DNA of 64,000 bases. Source: Heterobilharzia americana. Taxonomy: Eukaryota; Platyhelminthes; Trematoda; Strigeidida; Schistosomatidae. A program made the translations under genes and the position numbers. Shown here piece after piece: positions 32,901-47,233 of the stretch; position 1 is the stretch's first letter, and every line of letters starts with the position of its first letter. The DNA is taken from assembly GCA_944470555.2 (NCBI GenBank), contig OX104128.1:64673257-64737256 (forward strand), read 5' to 3'. Below the pieces are notes generated by a model. It searched no databases and was not told the origin of the DNA. It was given only the letters and a program-made list of their open reading frames with translations.

Positions 32901-35900
32901 TGACCTATTCTGTCCGCTACCGATCTCTTGTGGGACTGCATTGTATGAATGGATTTTTGTTAGCACTGAGGACTATACAGCATGAATTTGGTTGTTCTTT
33001 AATGGCCAACCCATGTATGTAATGCAGTTCTACATGAGGTCAGTCGCATTTGAAGCGTAGCTGACTGCATATGGGTGTTACGCATGCTGTAATTCTCAGA
33101 GGGGCATCTCTTTCTTCATGGTTTCGTAGGCATCTTGCTGACGAATGCTAACGAGCACAAAGACTAGATCGAGCATGGCCTCCTACCGTTTACCTCCAGC
33201 AATCGAACATTCATCACCTTCTCAATAAGCTGAGTAGTATCTTTTTCTTCATCCCTATAGGGATTCGTTCTAGGTTCATCAGTTGAACATTAGCGAATGT
33301 CAGGAAGTTTCTTAATATATCTAACGTTCTTGCAATTTGAATTTGATACCCTACATATAGTATCATTTATCTCTGTATTTGAGTAACTGTAATTATGGAA
33401 TCGTACAGATTCATTTAGTGCTACTACAAGTAGCCTTTTCATTTTCATAGATACCATGAAGTTGACAATCTTTGGAAACAACTTGTCATTTTCCGACATT
33501 ATACGTAGTTTATCTCAACTGATTATAGGGGGGCAGGTAAAAAAGACAACCAAACACTAATGAAATTTCCATCAACGCTTTAGAATGCAATGGATAACAA
33601 GTGTTTGTCAAGTGCATATATGGTCAATCCAACAGTCAGTGTAACTAAAAAACAGTTATAGTGATGCCTTTATCTTAAAATAGTTTTTTTTTGCAAAACC
33701 ATGCTTGATTTTGTTGTAGTCTCTGATGCTGACTTTTCACTTTCATTTAAGGATTCAGGGAGAGTTTATTATGTGAAACTGGGTGCAAGTTTGTTGATTA
33801 GACCCTCATCCAATATTAATTGGATTGAATTCGAGTTTACAACCATGTAACTAAAAATCGAATCCTAAGACCATTGAGCCACAGCTCCACTCAGTGAAAA
33901 TTATCTCCATTGTTTATATATTAGTCGTCATATAAAGTAACCATATTTGAATACTTCACTAGTTTTTTATTTCTCATCTACACACCATTCCCATTTCCAG
34001 ATAATTTATGTATCATTACCTCATAGTTTATTCTCCACTGTAACCCTACTACTTCGTAACCTATCACTTAGTTCCCCTGTTAGTGTTACTATATAGGCTA
34101 TGCTACTGCCATGATAACTGGTGTTATCGAAACTGATCATTTGCCAAGGCACTCACAACTGAAAATCAGAACAGTTGAGAATACCAATGAACATACTGGC
34201 GGTTACGCTTAAAAAACAAAACAACTATAAGCCTATGGCGAGTTGTCCAGGGAGCTATACTCATCAAGTGGTGTCCGTCAAGGATGCCCACTATCCCCAT
34301 TCTTATTTAATTTTATCATAGATATTCTTATGGAGGTTTCCCTCTCGTCACCTGATTACACAGACGTTGACCCGATCACAGGTGAATTTTCTTTAGATCT
34401 AGAATATGCAGATGATATAGTCCTGTTAGGTGAAGACGCTGACAAGATGCAGAGTCTTCTGAACACTTTGAGTGGGAATTTGAGAATGTTTGGGATGCGG
34501 TTTTCACCACCCAAATGCAAATTTTTGCTCCAGGACTGGTCTTCAGCGGTGCCCCACCGCGGCTAACAATAGAGAGTGAAGTGGTTGAGTGTGTTGACCA
34601 CTTCACTTACCTGGGAAGTAGGATCAACCCTGGTGGGTTAGTTGCCGATGAGATTTCTGCACGGATACAAAAGGCTCGATTGGCTTTTGCCAATTTGCGC
34701 CACCTATGGCGCCGCCGTGATATTCGTTTGTCTATTAAGGGTCGCGTGAACTGCACAGCAGTGCGGTCTGTTCTACTGTATGGTTATGAAACATGGCCAT
34801 TGAAAGTGGAGGATACAAAAAGGCTTCAGGTGTTTGACCACCTTTGCCTTCGTAGTATAGGACGTATTCGGTGGTGTCACCACGTGAGTAATGCAGAAGT
34901 CAGGTGTAGAGTTTTGGGGAGAAGAGGTAAGTCAGTTGACGAGGTTGTGAACTTTCATCGACTGAGATGGTTGGTTGGGACACGTACTACGTATGCCTAG
35001 TCACCGATTGCCTCTTTACACAATGTTGGCTGAGGTGGGTTCAGATTGGAAAAAGGCCCAAGGTAGTCAGACTAAAACATGGCACCAATGTATGAAGTCT
35101 CTGACTGTTGGTTTAATCCATGTAGGACGATGCAGACTAGGTGGTTGGGGTCCACGGGACAAGAGGAACCAGTGGTTGGAGACTCTAAGTGATGGCATTG
35201 CTCACAACCGATGTCAGTGGCGCAGATGTATACACACATTATCCTCATCTTAACAACGCTATACCGAATCTCACCATTTTGTCACTCCTCTTTCCTTTCT
35301 TCTCATACTTTATATTTCTTTTGACTGCATTCACTTATCTTCATCCTTCGCCTCACTACCTTTTTACTTGATGTACTGATATGAGGTGTGGCAAGTTGGA
35401 CCGTTACGCAGTAATGCCTGATCCTATGTTGATAATGATGATGATGACTATAAGCCGAAATGCATTCAATTAGTAGCATCTGCAGATATATTTAATCACT
35501 GATTTTATCCAATTACTACTGACTTGTTTTTGTAGCACTCAGAATGTGACTTGACCAAGTTTAATTATCGATGAATCGATTTCCTTGTAAGTAAGTAAGC
35601 ACTTAACAATAATGAGTTTATAAACAAAATTATCTACTCAAAGAACCGTTATATTGAAGGACAGTACTGAGTAATGATGGTCATAAAATTTGTGTATGTG
35701 ATGTTTAGTTACTTTCAAAATGATCAAAGAAAATATTAATTTAACTCAATAACAAAGTGTCTGTCTACGTACTAAATGTGAACCACATATTTCCTAGGGT
35801 TTTATAACACTGTACAAGGGTATCTTTCAAAGTTGTGTTGTCGAGCTTAAGTAGTAGCAGCAGTTATTTCTATACATTCTCTACCCACTTGAATAAGATT

Positions 35901-38900
35901 TTCTTCTGTTAGACGTTCTGCTTTAATTGGTTGCGTTATAAAGAATAGAATTTGACCATTGAGATGAAGTAAAAACTCATCTTGAATAAGTTTATTTGAT
36001 GATATTTCCCAGTAAAGAGTAGTATCATCTTCTGAATGATATTTTTGAGCACAATTTTATTTCAAGGCGATCATACAATTTTCTGGTTTATGATAACTTT
36101 GTTGCTGTGCATTATTTCTGTTTAATGGTATTAAAATTTCCCACATTATCCATGATCGGCTTTGAATCATTCTCATTGCATGTGCTACATGTTGGTTCAA
36201 TGGACAGACATCCAGTAATCAACTTCTCACCCCATGTAACTACATAAGTTGTTAGGACTGTTATTATGTCTCATCTTGTTGTATATGATTATTTGTTGGT
36301 GGCGCATGCATAATCATCTCTGTTTGTCAAAACAACATCAAACATGCGCATCAGGAATGATTCAGTACTGAATATCTGCTACTTTTTTTTACTTGCGTCG
36401 GTATCGTCCAGACTTCAGTTTTCAGGATACTGATATCCATCATAAATGATCATATCGTTCAACTGATCATCCAGCAGGAATGTTTAGATGCCTTGTGTTG
36501 CAAAGATCCTGTACCATCTATATTTATACTTTTATCAGTCATATGAGTTTTGCTGTGAATATTAGTAAATATTACGTTTTTAGGATATCTTAGCTTTACA
36601 AAGTATAAATTCAGGAAAAACGTAGAAGGTGACGTGCATATTTCGTGGAATTTACGTGGACTGCTCTATGACTATTGTTTAATACGAATATTTGTTGAAA
36701 TCACTTCAATGAAGTAATTACGGAGGTGAACTCATATTCCAGACAAAAACAACATTAGATTATTACTTCTCTACCTTTAATCTAGATACACTCTTTGTAA
36801 TATTGATATTTAAGTAATATATTCATTGATGATTGTTCTTACAGAGGAATTTTGCCATGGAGTAACTAACCTTCTGGTTCAATTTCGAACAGTGCAGTGG
36901 TTTGAGAGAGCACTTACTCATTTACTAAGTTATCCAAGCCTTAGTCCTCATCTAATTCTGGACGTTATCAAGCTTTGTATTCAGTTGATAAGCAAAGGTT
37001 AGTTGAAACGTAAAGTTCTTTTTTCCTTTGTATTACTTCCATATTTTTACTGAACATGAAATAGTCAATAAACTAGTGTTTTCCTCACCGTTTTCTCATT
37101 ATTTGATGAGAGAAAACATACCCTACCGTGTGTGTAAAATGTTTCAAACACTAGATTGTGACTAAATGATTTAGAAGTGATGTGATTGTCAGAAGACTGA
37201 CGGTTCTGATTTCGACTTCATCTGAACTACAGCTGAACGATCCAAGAGTCTTGAAGCGAGATATGTGTTGCTGTTCATTCTGACTCTTTCGTTACTTGTT
37301 TGGTTTAGACCAACTGTATTTAGTAAACTTTCATAAAATGAACCCAGAACTCTTGAAATGAAGATTTTGGTTTTTGATAAGCTCAGGAATTTATACACTT
37401 GATCATCTTTAGGTAAAATCATGGTGTTAACAACCGAAATATCCAGATACTGCTTCTTATAAACAAAGAAGTAGTTGCCGGAAGCAGTATCTGGTCCGGT
37501 AGAATGGCATATTAATCTAAATTAATACGCTAGAAATCTGTAAAATAAATAAAACATAACTATTGATTTTTGTAATTACAAAAGTGTAAGAAACAGGAAG
37601 AGAGACACAAAAAACAAGTTAAGGGGATGGTAAAACTCATTAACTAATGAGATATTCGTTGCCTATAAGATAATAGAAAGTGTATGCATAGTACAGAGAT
37701 CGATATGAACCGCGATATAGCGCAGCCGCCACCCAATGTCATCGTTGAGTAACTGTCTTCACGACCATCAGACTTGACTATATCGTGAGCTAACAGAAGT
37801 TGGAAATATGGAGCCATTGGATTCTGACCCAGTAGCTCAATGGCAACACGCTGGTCATGGAACCTGAAGGTCGCGGTTTCGATCCCTGGTGGTACGGTGT
37901 CGTGGATGCGCACTGCTGATGAGTCCCATACTTAGTTGGACGAAACAGCTGTCCAGTGCTCTCAGGTTTCTTTTGGTTCCTCTAGTTGATGTCAGTCTAC
38001 AATGAATAACAACTTGAAATATTTTCAAATCTCTACAACTTCTTCAAAATTATAATCTATCTGAATTGCTCAATTATTTTTTTTGTACACTTTTATTATT
38101 TTTCTATACTTCAAATTTATATTTAGATGGTGATATAGATAAGCAAGTCAACTCAATGAATCTAAAAATATGTACAAATGTAAAATATTTAGTTGAATTC
38201 TATTTAATCTTTTATTATCTTTATGATCATCATACTGAAACTGATGAGAAATATGAATTCACTAGGGAGTCGTTGAGTACATGCGTAGAAGTAAGTATTT
38301 TTTTTTTTGATGAAGATAATTATTTTCATTGTTAGCTTGTAAACATTTAGTGATTTTAAGAGTAATTTTCATAAGGGAGAATTATTGAAAAATTTTAAAG
38401 TACTAAATAATTGTTTTGTTCCAGTTTGAATCACCTTAGTAATGCGCATTTGTGAAACGTGATAGTTTTCTGTTTGATCTTATACGGGATCATGGGTGCA
38501 TTTTATTATTATTATTAGTCCCTTGAGTTCCTAGTGGAACATAGGGCTTCAGTAGCACGTCTCCAGTGACCTCTGTTCTCTGAGATCTTTTGAACCTGGT
38601 TCCACGACAGCCCAGAAGCTCTCATTTCCTCCTCGCACGACCTCCTCCATGTCACCCTCGACACCGACGTCCAACTCGTCGCTTCCCATGGGGATTCCAC
38701 TCGAGGCACTGGCCTGACGCGTGATGTCCTCAGTCGGCCTTCTCAGTGCATGGCCAATCCATCTCCACTTCCTCCTGCATATTTGTTGGGTGATAGGTTC
38801 TTGATTGGTTCGTTCCCAGAGCTCTTTGTTGCTTATTCTTTCTGGCCATCTGATTTTCAGTAGCGAGCCGGCGTAAGCAGTTGTTGATGAATATCTGTAG

Positions 38901-41900
38901 TTTATTGGAAATGCCTTTCGTGACGCGCCAAGTCTCTGAACCATACAGAACCACTGACTTGACGTTGGTGTTGAAAATCCGGATATTGTTCACGCTTTAT
39001 GCTGAGTGCAGAAGATCTCCACACTGGTTTCAGGCTAATGAACACCTGTCTTGCTTTCATGGGTGCATACTACTAAGATATTCTAGTCTAAGATGAAATA
39101 GGTATATTGTGCTATATTATTGTTAATCTGATAAAAATTACTTTCATAATTCCGTTTCATTTAAATTTCGTACTCACTTGAAAAATTGACACTGATAGCT
39201 TACACTTCTACTTATTGTTGTTTGGCTTCGTTTATAGCCTGAATGAAGTTAATGCATATACAGAATTTCATATCAGATTTATAAGTGAGGTTATTGGTTC
39301 GTGATTCGATGGATTGTGGAGCAAGTTGGAGTTGAACACAACAGGATATCAGTTTAAATTATCATAGTTTAGGTTAGAACCATTCGGTACAAGTCAATAT
39401 TACGAGTAAAATACTAAACAAAAGATGAGAGAAAAGACTTGACCGAAAAAAGGTATAAATAGATGCAAGTTAATTTTAAGTTGTAGAACCAACTTAGTAG
39501 AACAAATGCATCTACTTCATTGCGGTTCATCCATGACTAAGTTATTCAGTCATTAAGTCTTAATATCTCATGAAAACAAAATACAGCAGATTAAATTTAC
39601 ACCCATTTCATTTACAACAAGTGCTCATTTCATAAATTAGTGCGCTCTCTCTATTGTTATAATAATTATTTGTCCCTTGGGTTCCTAATGGAACATAGGG
39701 CTTCACTTCCACGTCTCCATTCCACTCTCTTCTCTGCAAACTTTTCAACCTGGCTCCACGACTGCCCACAAGCTCTCATTTATTCCCCACAAAATCTCCA
39801 CCACTTCACCCTCAACTGGGACGCCCAACTCGTCGCTTCCCATCTGGGTTCCACTCGAGGTGCTGGCCTGACGCGTGATGTCTCCACTCGGCCTTCTCAG
39901 TGTATGCCCAATCCATATCCACTTCCTTCAAGTGCATATTTGTTCAGCGATAGGTTCTTGGTTGGTTCGTCACCAGTCAGAGTTCCTTGTTGCTGATTTT
40001 TTCTGGCCATCTGATTTTCAGTAGTGAGCGTAAGCAGTTGTTGATGAATGTCTGTAGTTTATTGGAAATCCCTTTCGTGACGCGCCAAGTCTCTGAGCCA
40101 TACAAGAGCACTGACTTGACGTTGGTGTTGAAAATCCAGATCTTGTTCTACATGCTGAGTGCAGAAGATCTCCACACTGGTTTCAGGCTAATGAACGCCT
40201 GTCTTGCTTTTCCGATCCTGACTTTGACATCCTCGTCTATACCGCCTGTAGTTTAAACAGTGCTTCCTAGATAGGTGAAGGAGATTACTTCAAATTTTCT
40301 GGGTTCAAACATCGTGCGGACATTCCATGTCCCACGTTTACTTTCGCTTTCATCGAGAGAAGACATATCGGCCAATTGGCTTCCCTACTGCAGGCTTTCA
40401 CCAACTGGCGTCATTTCGCCTCTCCGATTCCAGTGAGGAATAATTTTGTTATTATTTTTTATATATCGTTTGTGCTTTGAAGTTTGTTTAGCGGTAAGAT
40501 TTATTTTACGGGGTAGGGTTGCTAGCCCCATGCCCAACCTTCCCTCTTTACCCGGGCTTACGGCTGGCTAGTAACTACTGAACTAGTTAACCAGACGAGA
40601 TTACATGGGAATATAAACCTAGCCAACGATCTAATGTAATAAACTATGAGTAAAGTCAGTTAACTATAGCGTACAAATTTAGTTGGTTGTCATACGACAT
40701 AACCATCAGAAATATAACCACCTCAGTCACTTTGTTTAAATAATCAGCTTTCTTCATTAAATTACTATTACGAGTTCTACATGCTGAGTGCAGAAGATCT
40801 CCACACTGGTTTCAGATTAATGAACGCCTGTCTTGCTTTCCCGATCCTGGCTTTGACATCCTCGTCTGTACCACCTGTAGTTGAAACAGTGCTGCCTGTC
40901 GAAATAGGTTAAGGAGGTTACTTCCTTTAAGTTTCTCCCGTTGATGGTGATTAGAACTTGTTGTTGTTGTTGGTTGGGTATCTTCATCACCTCTGTCTTC
41001 TCTATATTCACTTGAAGTCTTGTCTTTGCTTCCCTGCCTCGCCTCTTCTGTCAACTTGTTAGTTTTCGCCTGTAGACCATCAAGTTTGTGCGACACCAGA
41101 CACAAGTCATCATGGGCTAAATCCATATTTTCTAGGTTCTTTTCCGCAGTCAAACAGTGTACCTCTCTCTTCTCGCTCCTCACTGTTTGTTTCATGATCC
41201 AGTCCACTACAATCAGGAATATGATGGGTGATAGTAGACAGCCTTGTTTTACTCCTGTCTTCACTTCACTTCAAAGGCATCACTGAGCTTCGCATTGTGA
41301 ATTACTTTGCATGTGGCGTCGTCATATAGTTGTTGAATGAGGTCGATAAAGGTTTGTGGTATTCCGTAGTGTTGAAGCAACTGCCAAATTACTTGTCGGT
41401 TGACGCTGTCAAAGGCATTTTCAAAGTCGAAGTTCAGGTAGAGAGTTGGCTGCCATTCTATGCTCTGTTCTATAATGATGCGTAGCGTAGTGTTGCAATT
41501 TGGTCCGCACATGATTTGTAATTCCTGAAGCCTGCCTGTTCCGGTTGTAGTTTTGAATGCAGTGCATCCTTTAGCCTCTCCAGGATGATGCGGCATAATA
41601 TTTTGCTTGCTTTGGGTGGACAGGAGCATGATTCTGCTTCAGTTCTTGCAAACACTGAGGTCTCCCTTCTTCGGGAGTTTGAGAAGGTAGCCCTTCTTCC
41701 AATAAATGGCCAGGTACCTTTCCTTCCTTTCAGACCTTCTGCAATAGTGGGGTGAGCATATCCGCTGTTGTCCCTGCGTCTGCTCTCAGTGCTTCCGGTG
41801 GGATTCCATCTGGCCCTGCTGCTTTCCGCGTTTGAGTAGCTTTATGGCGTTCAGGACTTAGACTTTCGTCGGAGGATTTGTGTTCACTGGTAGTTCTGTG

Positions 41901-44900
41901 ACTGGGCTGCAGGTGGTATTTCTGGACGAAGTGCAGGTGGTGGTCGATTCAAGAGCCTTTTGGAGTGGTCAGCCCATTGTTTCCTTTGTTTCTCTTCTTT
42001 GGTAATTAAATTTCCTTCATAGTTTCAGTCAAATTACAATTTATTTTAAAATTGTTATGGACTGTGTTACTACACTATAGTGATCACAGATTACACCACT
42101 ATCAATTGACAATAAAACAAAACGAACGAAACCAAAGTAATATATCAATAAAATGCATTGAACTTATCGTATTTCTGAAAATAGCCACTTATTATATCAT
42201 TTTAACAATCCATTTACTCATGAATTATTCAGATTATTGGGTAACAAGTTTACTGGGAAACATCATGTATGCTTTTTTATCAGACTATCAACACGCGATA
42301 AGATAGAGTTTTTTTTTTACAAATAACTGCACATAAATAGTCTATACATTAAACTAAACTCTCTCAGCAACCATGTGTTTTGTCCATGCAGTAGGCAGTG
42401 AACCACACCTATTATGTGAAGGTCAATCAACCAATCAATCAATATCAACATGACAAAATGGTGAGATTCGGTATAGCTTCATTAAGATGAGGATAATGTG
42501 TGTATACATCGGTTCTGAGCCATATCACCTAGGGTCTCCAACCACTGGTTCCTCTTGTCCCGTGGACCCCAACCACCTAGTCTGCATCGTCCTACATGGA
42601 TTAAACCAACAGTCAGAGACTTCATACATTGGTGCCATGTTTTAGTCTGACCACCCCGGGTCTTTTCCAACCTGGACCTACTTCCGCCAACATTATATGA
42701 CAAGGGGATCGGTGACTGGGCATACGTAGTACGTGTCCCAACCAGCCATCTCAGTCGATGAAGGTTCACAACCTCGTCAACTTATTTACCTCTTCCTCCT
42801 AAAACTCTACACCTGACTTCTGCATTACTCACGTGGTGACACCACGGAATACGTCCTATACTAGGAAGTCAACGGTGGTCAAACACCTGAAGCCTTTTTG
42901 TATCCTCCACTTTCAATGGCCATGTTTCACAGCCATACAGTAGAACAGAGCGGACTGCTGTGCAGTACACGCGACCCTTAGTTTTATTGAAATTCATTTT
43001 TTGTATACCGGTTTTTATTTCACATCTTTTTTTAAAAAAAAAACAACTTTATTTCTAACATAATGAACAGTTTATAGCGGATCTGTTGAGTTGGGATTCA
43101 GAGGATGCAAAACACTGCTTACAATTATATACAATTTGTGCATCAGTTCTAACGACTAGTATCAATTCTCTTAAAAAACCGATTTCTATACAAATATTCG
43201 TCAATTCATTTCAATATACATCTGTTTCAAATACTGAGATGAAGTATACATCATCTGCTTTAGTAGAGCATTCAAAACAATTTAATTTGCCGAGAATTCG
43301 TTCAGATAGTACTTATAAAACATTAACAAAAATAGGTGAGTCCCTTAGAGTTAACTCTTGTTTAGAAAAATGAATATTTTTTGATGTTGTAACTCTTTTT
43401 TTATAAACAACATTCAGTCACTATAGTTGTTACGAATGTCCTAGAAGAATCAGTCTGAACAATAAATCAGCTAACCAATAACTGAAATATAGAAATTTTT
43501 ATATGCACCATTCGACTGTATATATTTTAATGTTTTACTAAGGATTCAAATATTCTGTTGAAGTGATGTGATATACACAGGGAACCATTCAGAAAAATCT
43601 TGTTTTTTAATTTTTTTAAACACATTGTTGGATTAAATTAAAAACTTACTTGTATAAATGAGTCTTGATTCCTTTGTTGAAATGTTGCATCTGTATGGTT
43701 GACGTCATAATATATTTCAGCTACTAGCAGCTAAATTCTTAGAATGAGAGCTATATCATATTATGGTTTCAATAATCTGAACATTCATGCAGCTGTAAAA
43801 TGTTTCAGAAGAAATCTCAAAGCTTGTAATACACTAAATACTAATGAAAACGAAGTATATTTCGAGCTAATTAGTTAAGGTTTAATAAAAGAATAAGTTG
43901 TAAGAAATGTATTTTTGTTGTTAACTGACTTACCTACACCGATGATACTGATAACATTTTCCCTTCATTTTAGGATCTTTTGTCTTTACACCCTATTTGA
44001 ATGGCCTACAAACATTTGTTTCTCTACAAATAATCATTGAATCGTCTAATTTAGACCCGAAACTACTCTTGGTATGTTGTTATCTAGTTTCATTTGAGTG
44101 TCCTTCGAGTTCCAGTTTTCATTGAAACCTTTTTCCGTGTTCTCATCAATAACGAGTTAGATTACTGGGATAAACTTGAATATCAAGTGGATATGATCAC
44201 TTTACTACTAAGTGTATGTCATTTGTATAATTCCTATGTAGTAAGTATATCAAAATAAGCTGTTTTAACAAGCTTTGCAGATGGCGCAAAGGGTTTAAAA
44301 AAAAACCCCAAAAAAAAAAAAAAGACTGGGAACGAACCAACCAAGAACCTATCAGTCAACAAATATGCAGGAGGAAGTGGAGATGGATTGGCCATGCACT
44401 GAGAAGGCCGACTGAGGACATCACGCATCAGGCCAGTTACTCGAGTGGAATCCCCATGGGAAGCGACGAGTTGGACGTCCGAGGGTGAGGGTGACATGGA
44501 GGAGGTCGTGCGAGGAGGAAATGAGAGCTTGTGGGCTGTCGTGGGACCAGGTTCAAGAGATCTCAGAGAACAGAGGTCAGACTCGAAGGAAAAAAAAAGT
44601 ATATCAAATAAATAAATACTTTCAATTATTCATCAACGTTTAGATCCTACTAGGAAGATTTTTGAAGAAAATGAATCCGACATTAAAACAAGCAACAAAC
44701 GTTATCAAAGCAGGAGTTTTTTTTGAATTCATACATTACTCATCAGCCTTTTTACTTTACATACACGATTTTGTATACTGTTGTACGATGGAGGAATACA
44801 TACACATATAATACATCTGACTAAGACATTGAATGAAGCATGACAACACGGAGTGAATAATTTAACTTATGCTGAATAGAACTAAGACTAGGTTGGAGAG

Positions 44901-47187
44901 AGTAAAGAATTGATGATGATCAATAAAAAGGTTTGAGATGGATTACATCATTTCGAACAGAACACCTAGTAGTTAGCTAGATGGCTTGAAAAAGGTGCAC
45001 ATTGAGGAAAAGCTGGGCAACAGTGTAAAACTAAAGATAATAATAATAACAATGGCAATGCAGATAAGTCATTTAACTGTTAAGCGAAGAAGTTCAAGCC
45101 TGTACGACGTTGCAGCAGAATAAATACAATAAAGAGGTAAATATGCTAAACAGAGAAAGAAATAAAATGGAAAAAACAAGACACTAATAAAATACTTTAA
45201 TACCTCTACCATAGTAGATTGAGGGTGACTACTATTTCTTTCTGTACACATGGGCTAGGTTTATGAATTCTAATCGCACATGCTTCCCTCGACTGCAAGC
45301 ATTTTCTTATTCCACTGTCTACTGACAACTAAAAAGGTTTTAGTAACGTCAACGTCATGTCGGTAATCCATTAGATGCTTCATAATCGAACTCCTTGGGA
45401 TATTTGATTCGTCTTGCCTTAACCATTTAGGTAAATGCTCAGTCTACTTATACATTAAAGTATCGTATGTATTTTGCTCATTACTTCTTCAAGTGTTTAG
45501 TATTCTTAAGTCATAATCAAGACATCTAAATTTAGCTTTTTTTCTTAGTAGTAATGTATCAGCCTAAAAAGATTATCATTTGCTTATTTTTTTACACAAC
45601 ATATTCATTCAGTGCTTTATTTTCTTTAAAAGATGAAGGTGTAAAGCATTAATTTAGGCAGTTAATATTCAGCCAATATGTCATGGGTTCGAACCCCGGT
45701 CAACCTATTGAGTTTGGACAACCAAGTAGTATCATTAGCCCATACACACAATAAGTGTGACCCATAACCTGTTACACAAATGTAGTCGAGGTTTGTCAGC
45801 ACGTTTCAGTTTTTCTTTTTTGTTCTTCAAAATCGGTTAAAGATTTCTATGGTGAAACTATCATGACACTAATCGTTGCATATAAACAGTACAGTTAACC
45901 GGGTTTACTTTGAAAGAAGCAACACCCTGATGCAAGTGGCTTACAATTAGGCAAAAAAAGCCGTGTTCTTGATTGTACTTCCTAGAAATTCTATATTTTG
46001 ATGTACATCTGGTATGATAATGGACTGAGTAGCTATAAAGGTGGGGATTAGTTGTAAACAATGTGAAAAATGAAAAAAAAGGTACTGATTATTGATTTTT
46101 GAACTCGTAATAGTAATTTAATGAAGAAAGCTGATTATTTAAACAAAGTGACTGAGGTGGTTATATTTCTGATGGTTATGTCGTATGACAACCAACTAAA
46201 TTTGTACACTATAGTTAACTGACTTTACTCATAGTTTATTACATTAGATCGTTGCTAGGTTTATATTCCCATGTAATCTCGCCTGGTTAACTAGTTCACT
46301 AGTTACTAGCTAGCCCTAAGCCAGGGTAAAGAGGGAAGGTTGGGCATGGGGCTAGCAACCCTACTCCGTAAAACAAATCTAACCGCTAAAGAGACTTCAA
46401 AGCACAAACGATATATAAAAAATAATAACAAAATTATTCCTCGCTGGAATCGGAGAGGCGAAATGACGCCAGTTGGTGAAAGCCTGCAGTAGGGAAGCCA
46501 ATTGGCCGATGTGTCTTCTCTTGATGAAAGCGTGGGACATGGAATGTCCGCACGATGTTTGAACCCAGAAAATTTGAAGTAATCTCCTTCACCTATCTAG
46601 GAAGCACTGTTTCAACTACAGGCGGTATAGACGAGGATGTCAAAGTCAGGATCGGAAAAGCAAGACAGGCGTTCATTAGCCTGAAACCAGTGTGGAGATC
46701 TTCTGCACTCAGCATGTGGAACAAGATCTGGATTACAACACCAACGTCAAGTCAGTGCTTCTGTATGGTTCAGAGACTTGGCGCGTCACGAAATGGATTT
46801 CCAATAAACTACAGACATTCATCAACAAGTGCTTACACTCGCTACTGAAGCTCAGATGGCCAGAAAAAATCAGCAACAAGGAACTCTGGGAACGAACCAA
46901 CCAAGAACCTATCGCTGAACAAATATGCACTTGAAGGAAGTGGATATGGATTGGGCATACACTGAGAAGGCCGAGTGAAGACATCACGCGTCAGGCCAGC
47001 ACCTCGAGTGGAACCCAGATGGGAAGCGACGAGTTGGACATCCCAGTTGAGGGTGACATGGAGGAGATTTTGTGAGGAATAAATGAGAGCTTGTGGGCAG
47101 TCATGGAGCCAGGTTGAAAAGTTTGCAGAGAAGAGAGTGGAATGGAGACGTGCAAGTGAAGCCCTATGTTCCACTAGGAACCCAAGG

Positions 47188-47233
<46 letters not shown>

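Larger units (their letters stand above)
28941..36844 (+). other. RAB3GAP2 intron 10 (7.9 kb)
   Basis: Longest intron of the model. It contains a dispersed repeat (29090-29400), a decayed SR2-like element (about 30440-32870), a minus-strand tRNA-like SINE (33755-33900) and the IR2 right-arm SR2 copy (34234-35446). 29400-30440 may be the decayed 5' part of the SR2-like element. 32870-33750 and 35457-36844 show no gene. Confidence 0.8.
38291..43070 (+). other. RAB3GAP2 intron 12 (4.8 kb)
   Basis: Packed with retroelement fragments on the minus strand: RTE (38502-39056), RTE deletion derivative (39672-40776), RTE RT piece (40777-42025) and SR2-like (42442-42982). 39069-39671 and 42026-42441 show no gene. 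Confidence 0.8.

Noticed and set aside
25777..35456. IR2 as a segmental inverted duplication like IR1
   Set aside because: Each copy has its own target-site duplication and tail and different flanks, which fits two separate retrotransposition events.
37800..37890. A genuine tRNA gene (also at 58255-58320, 62530 and the family-2 SINEs)
   Set aside because: A and B boxes are tRNA-like, but the cloverleaf stems do not close; they are promoters of SINEs.
43071..43100. Exon 13 starting after TTTATAG at 43077
   Set aside because: That acceptor would put the exon out of phase with exon 12; the AACAG acceptor at 43070 keeps the frame.
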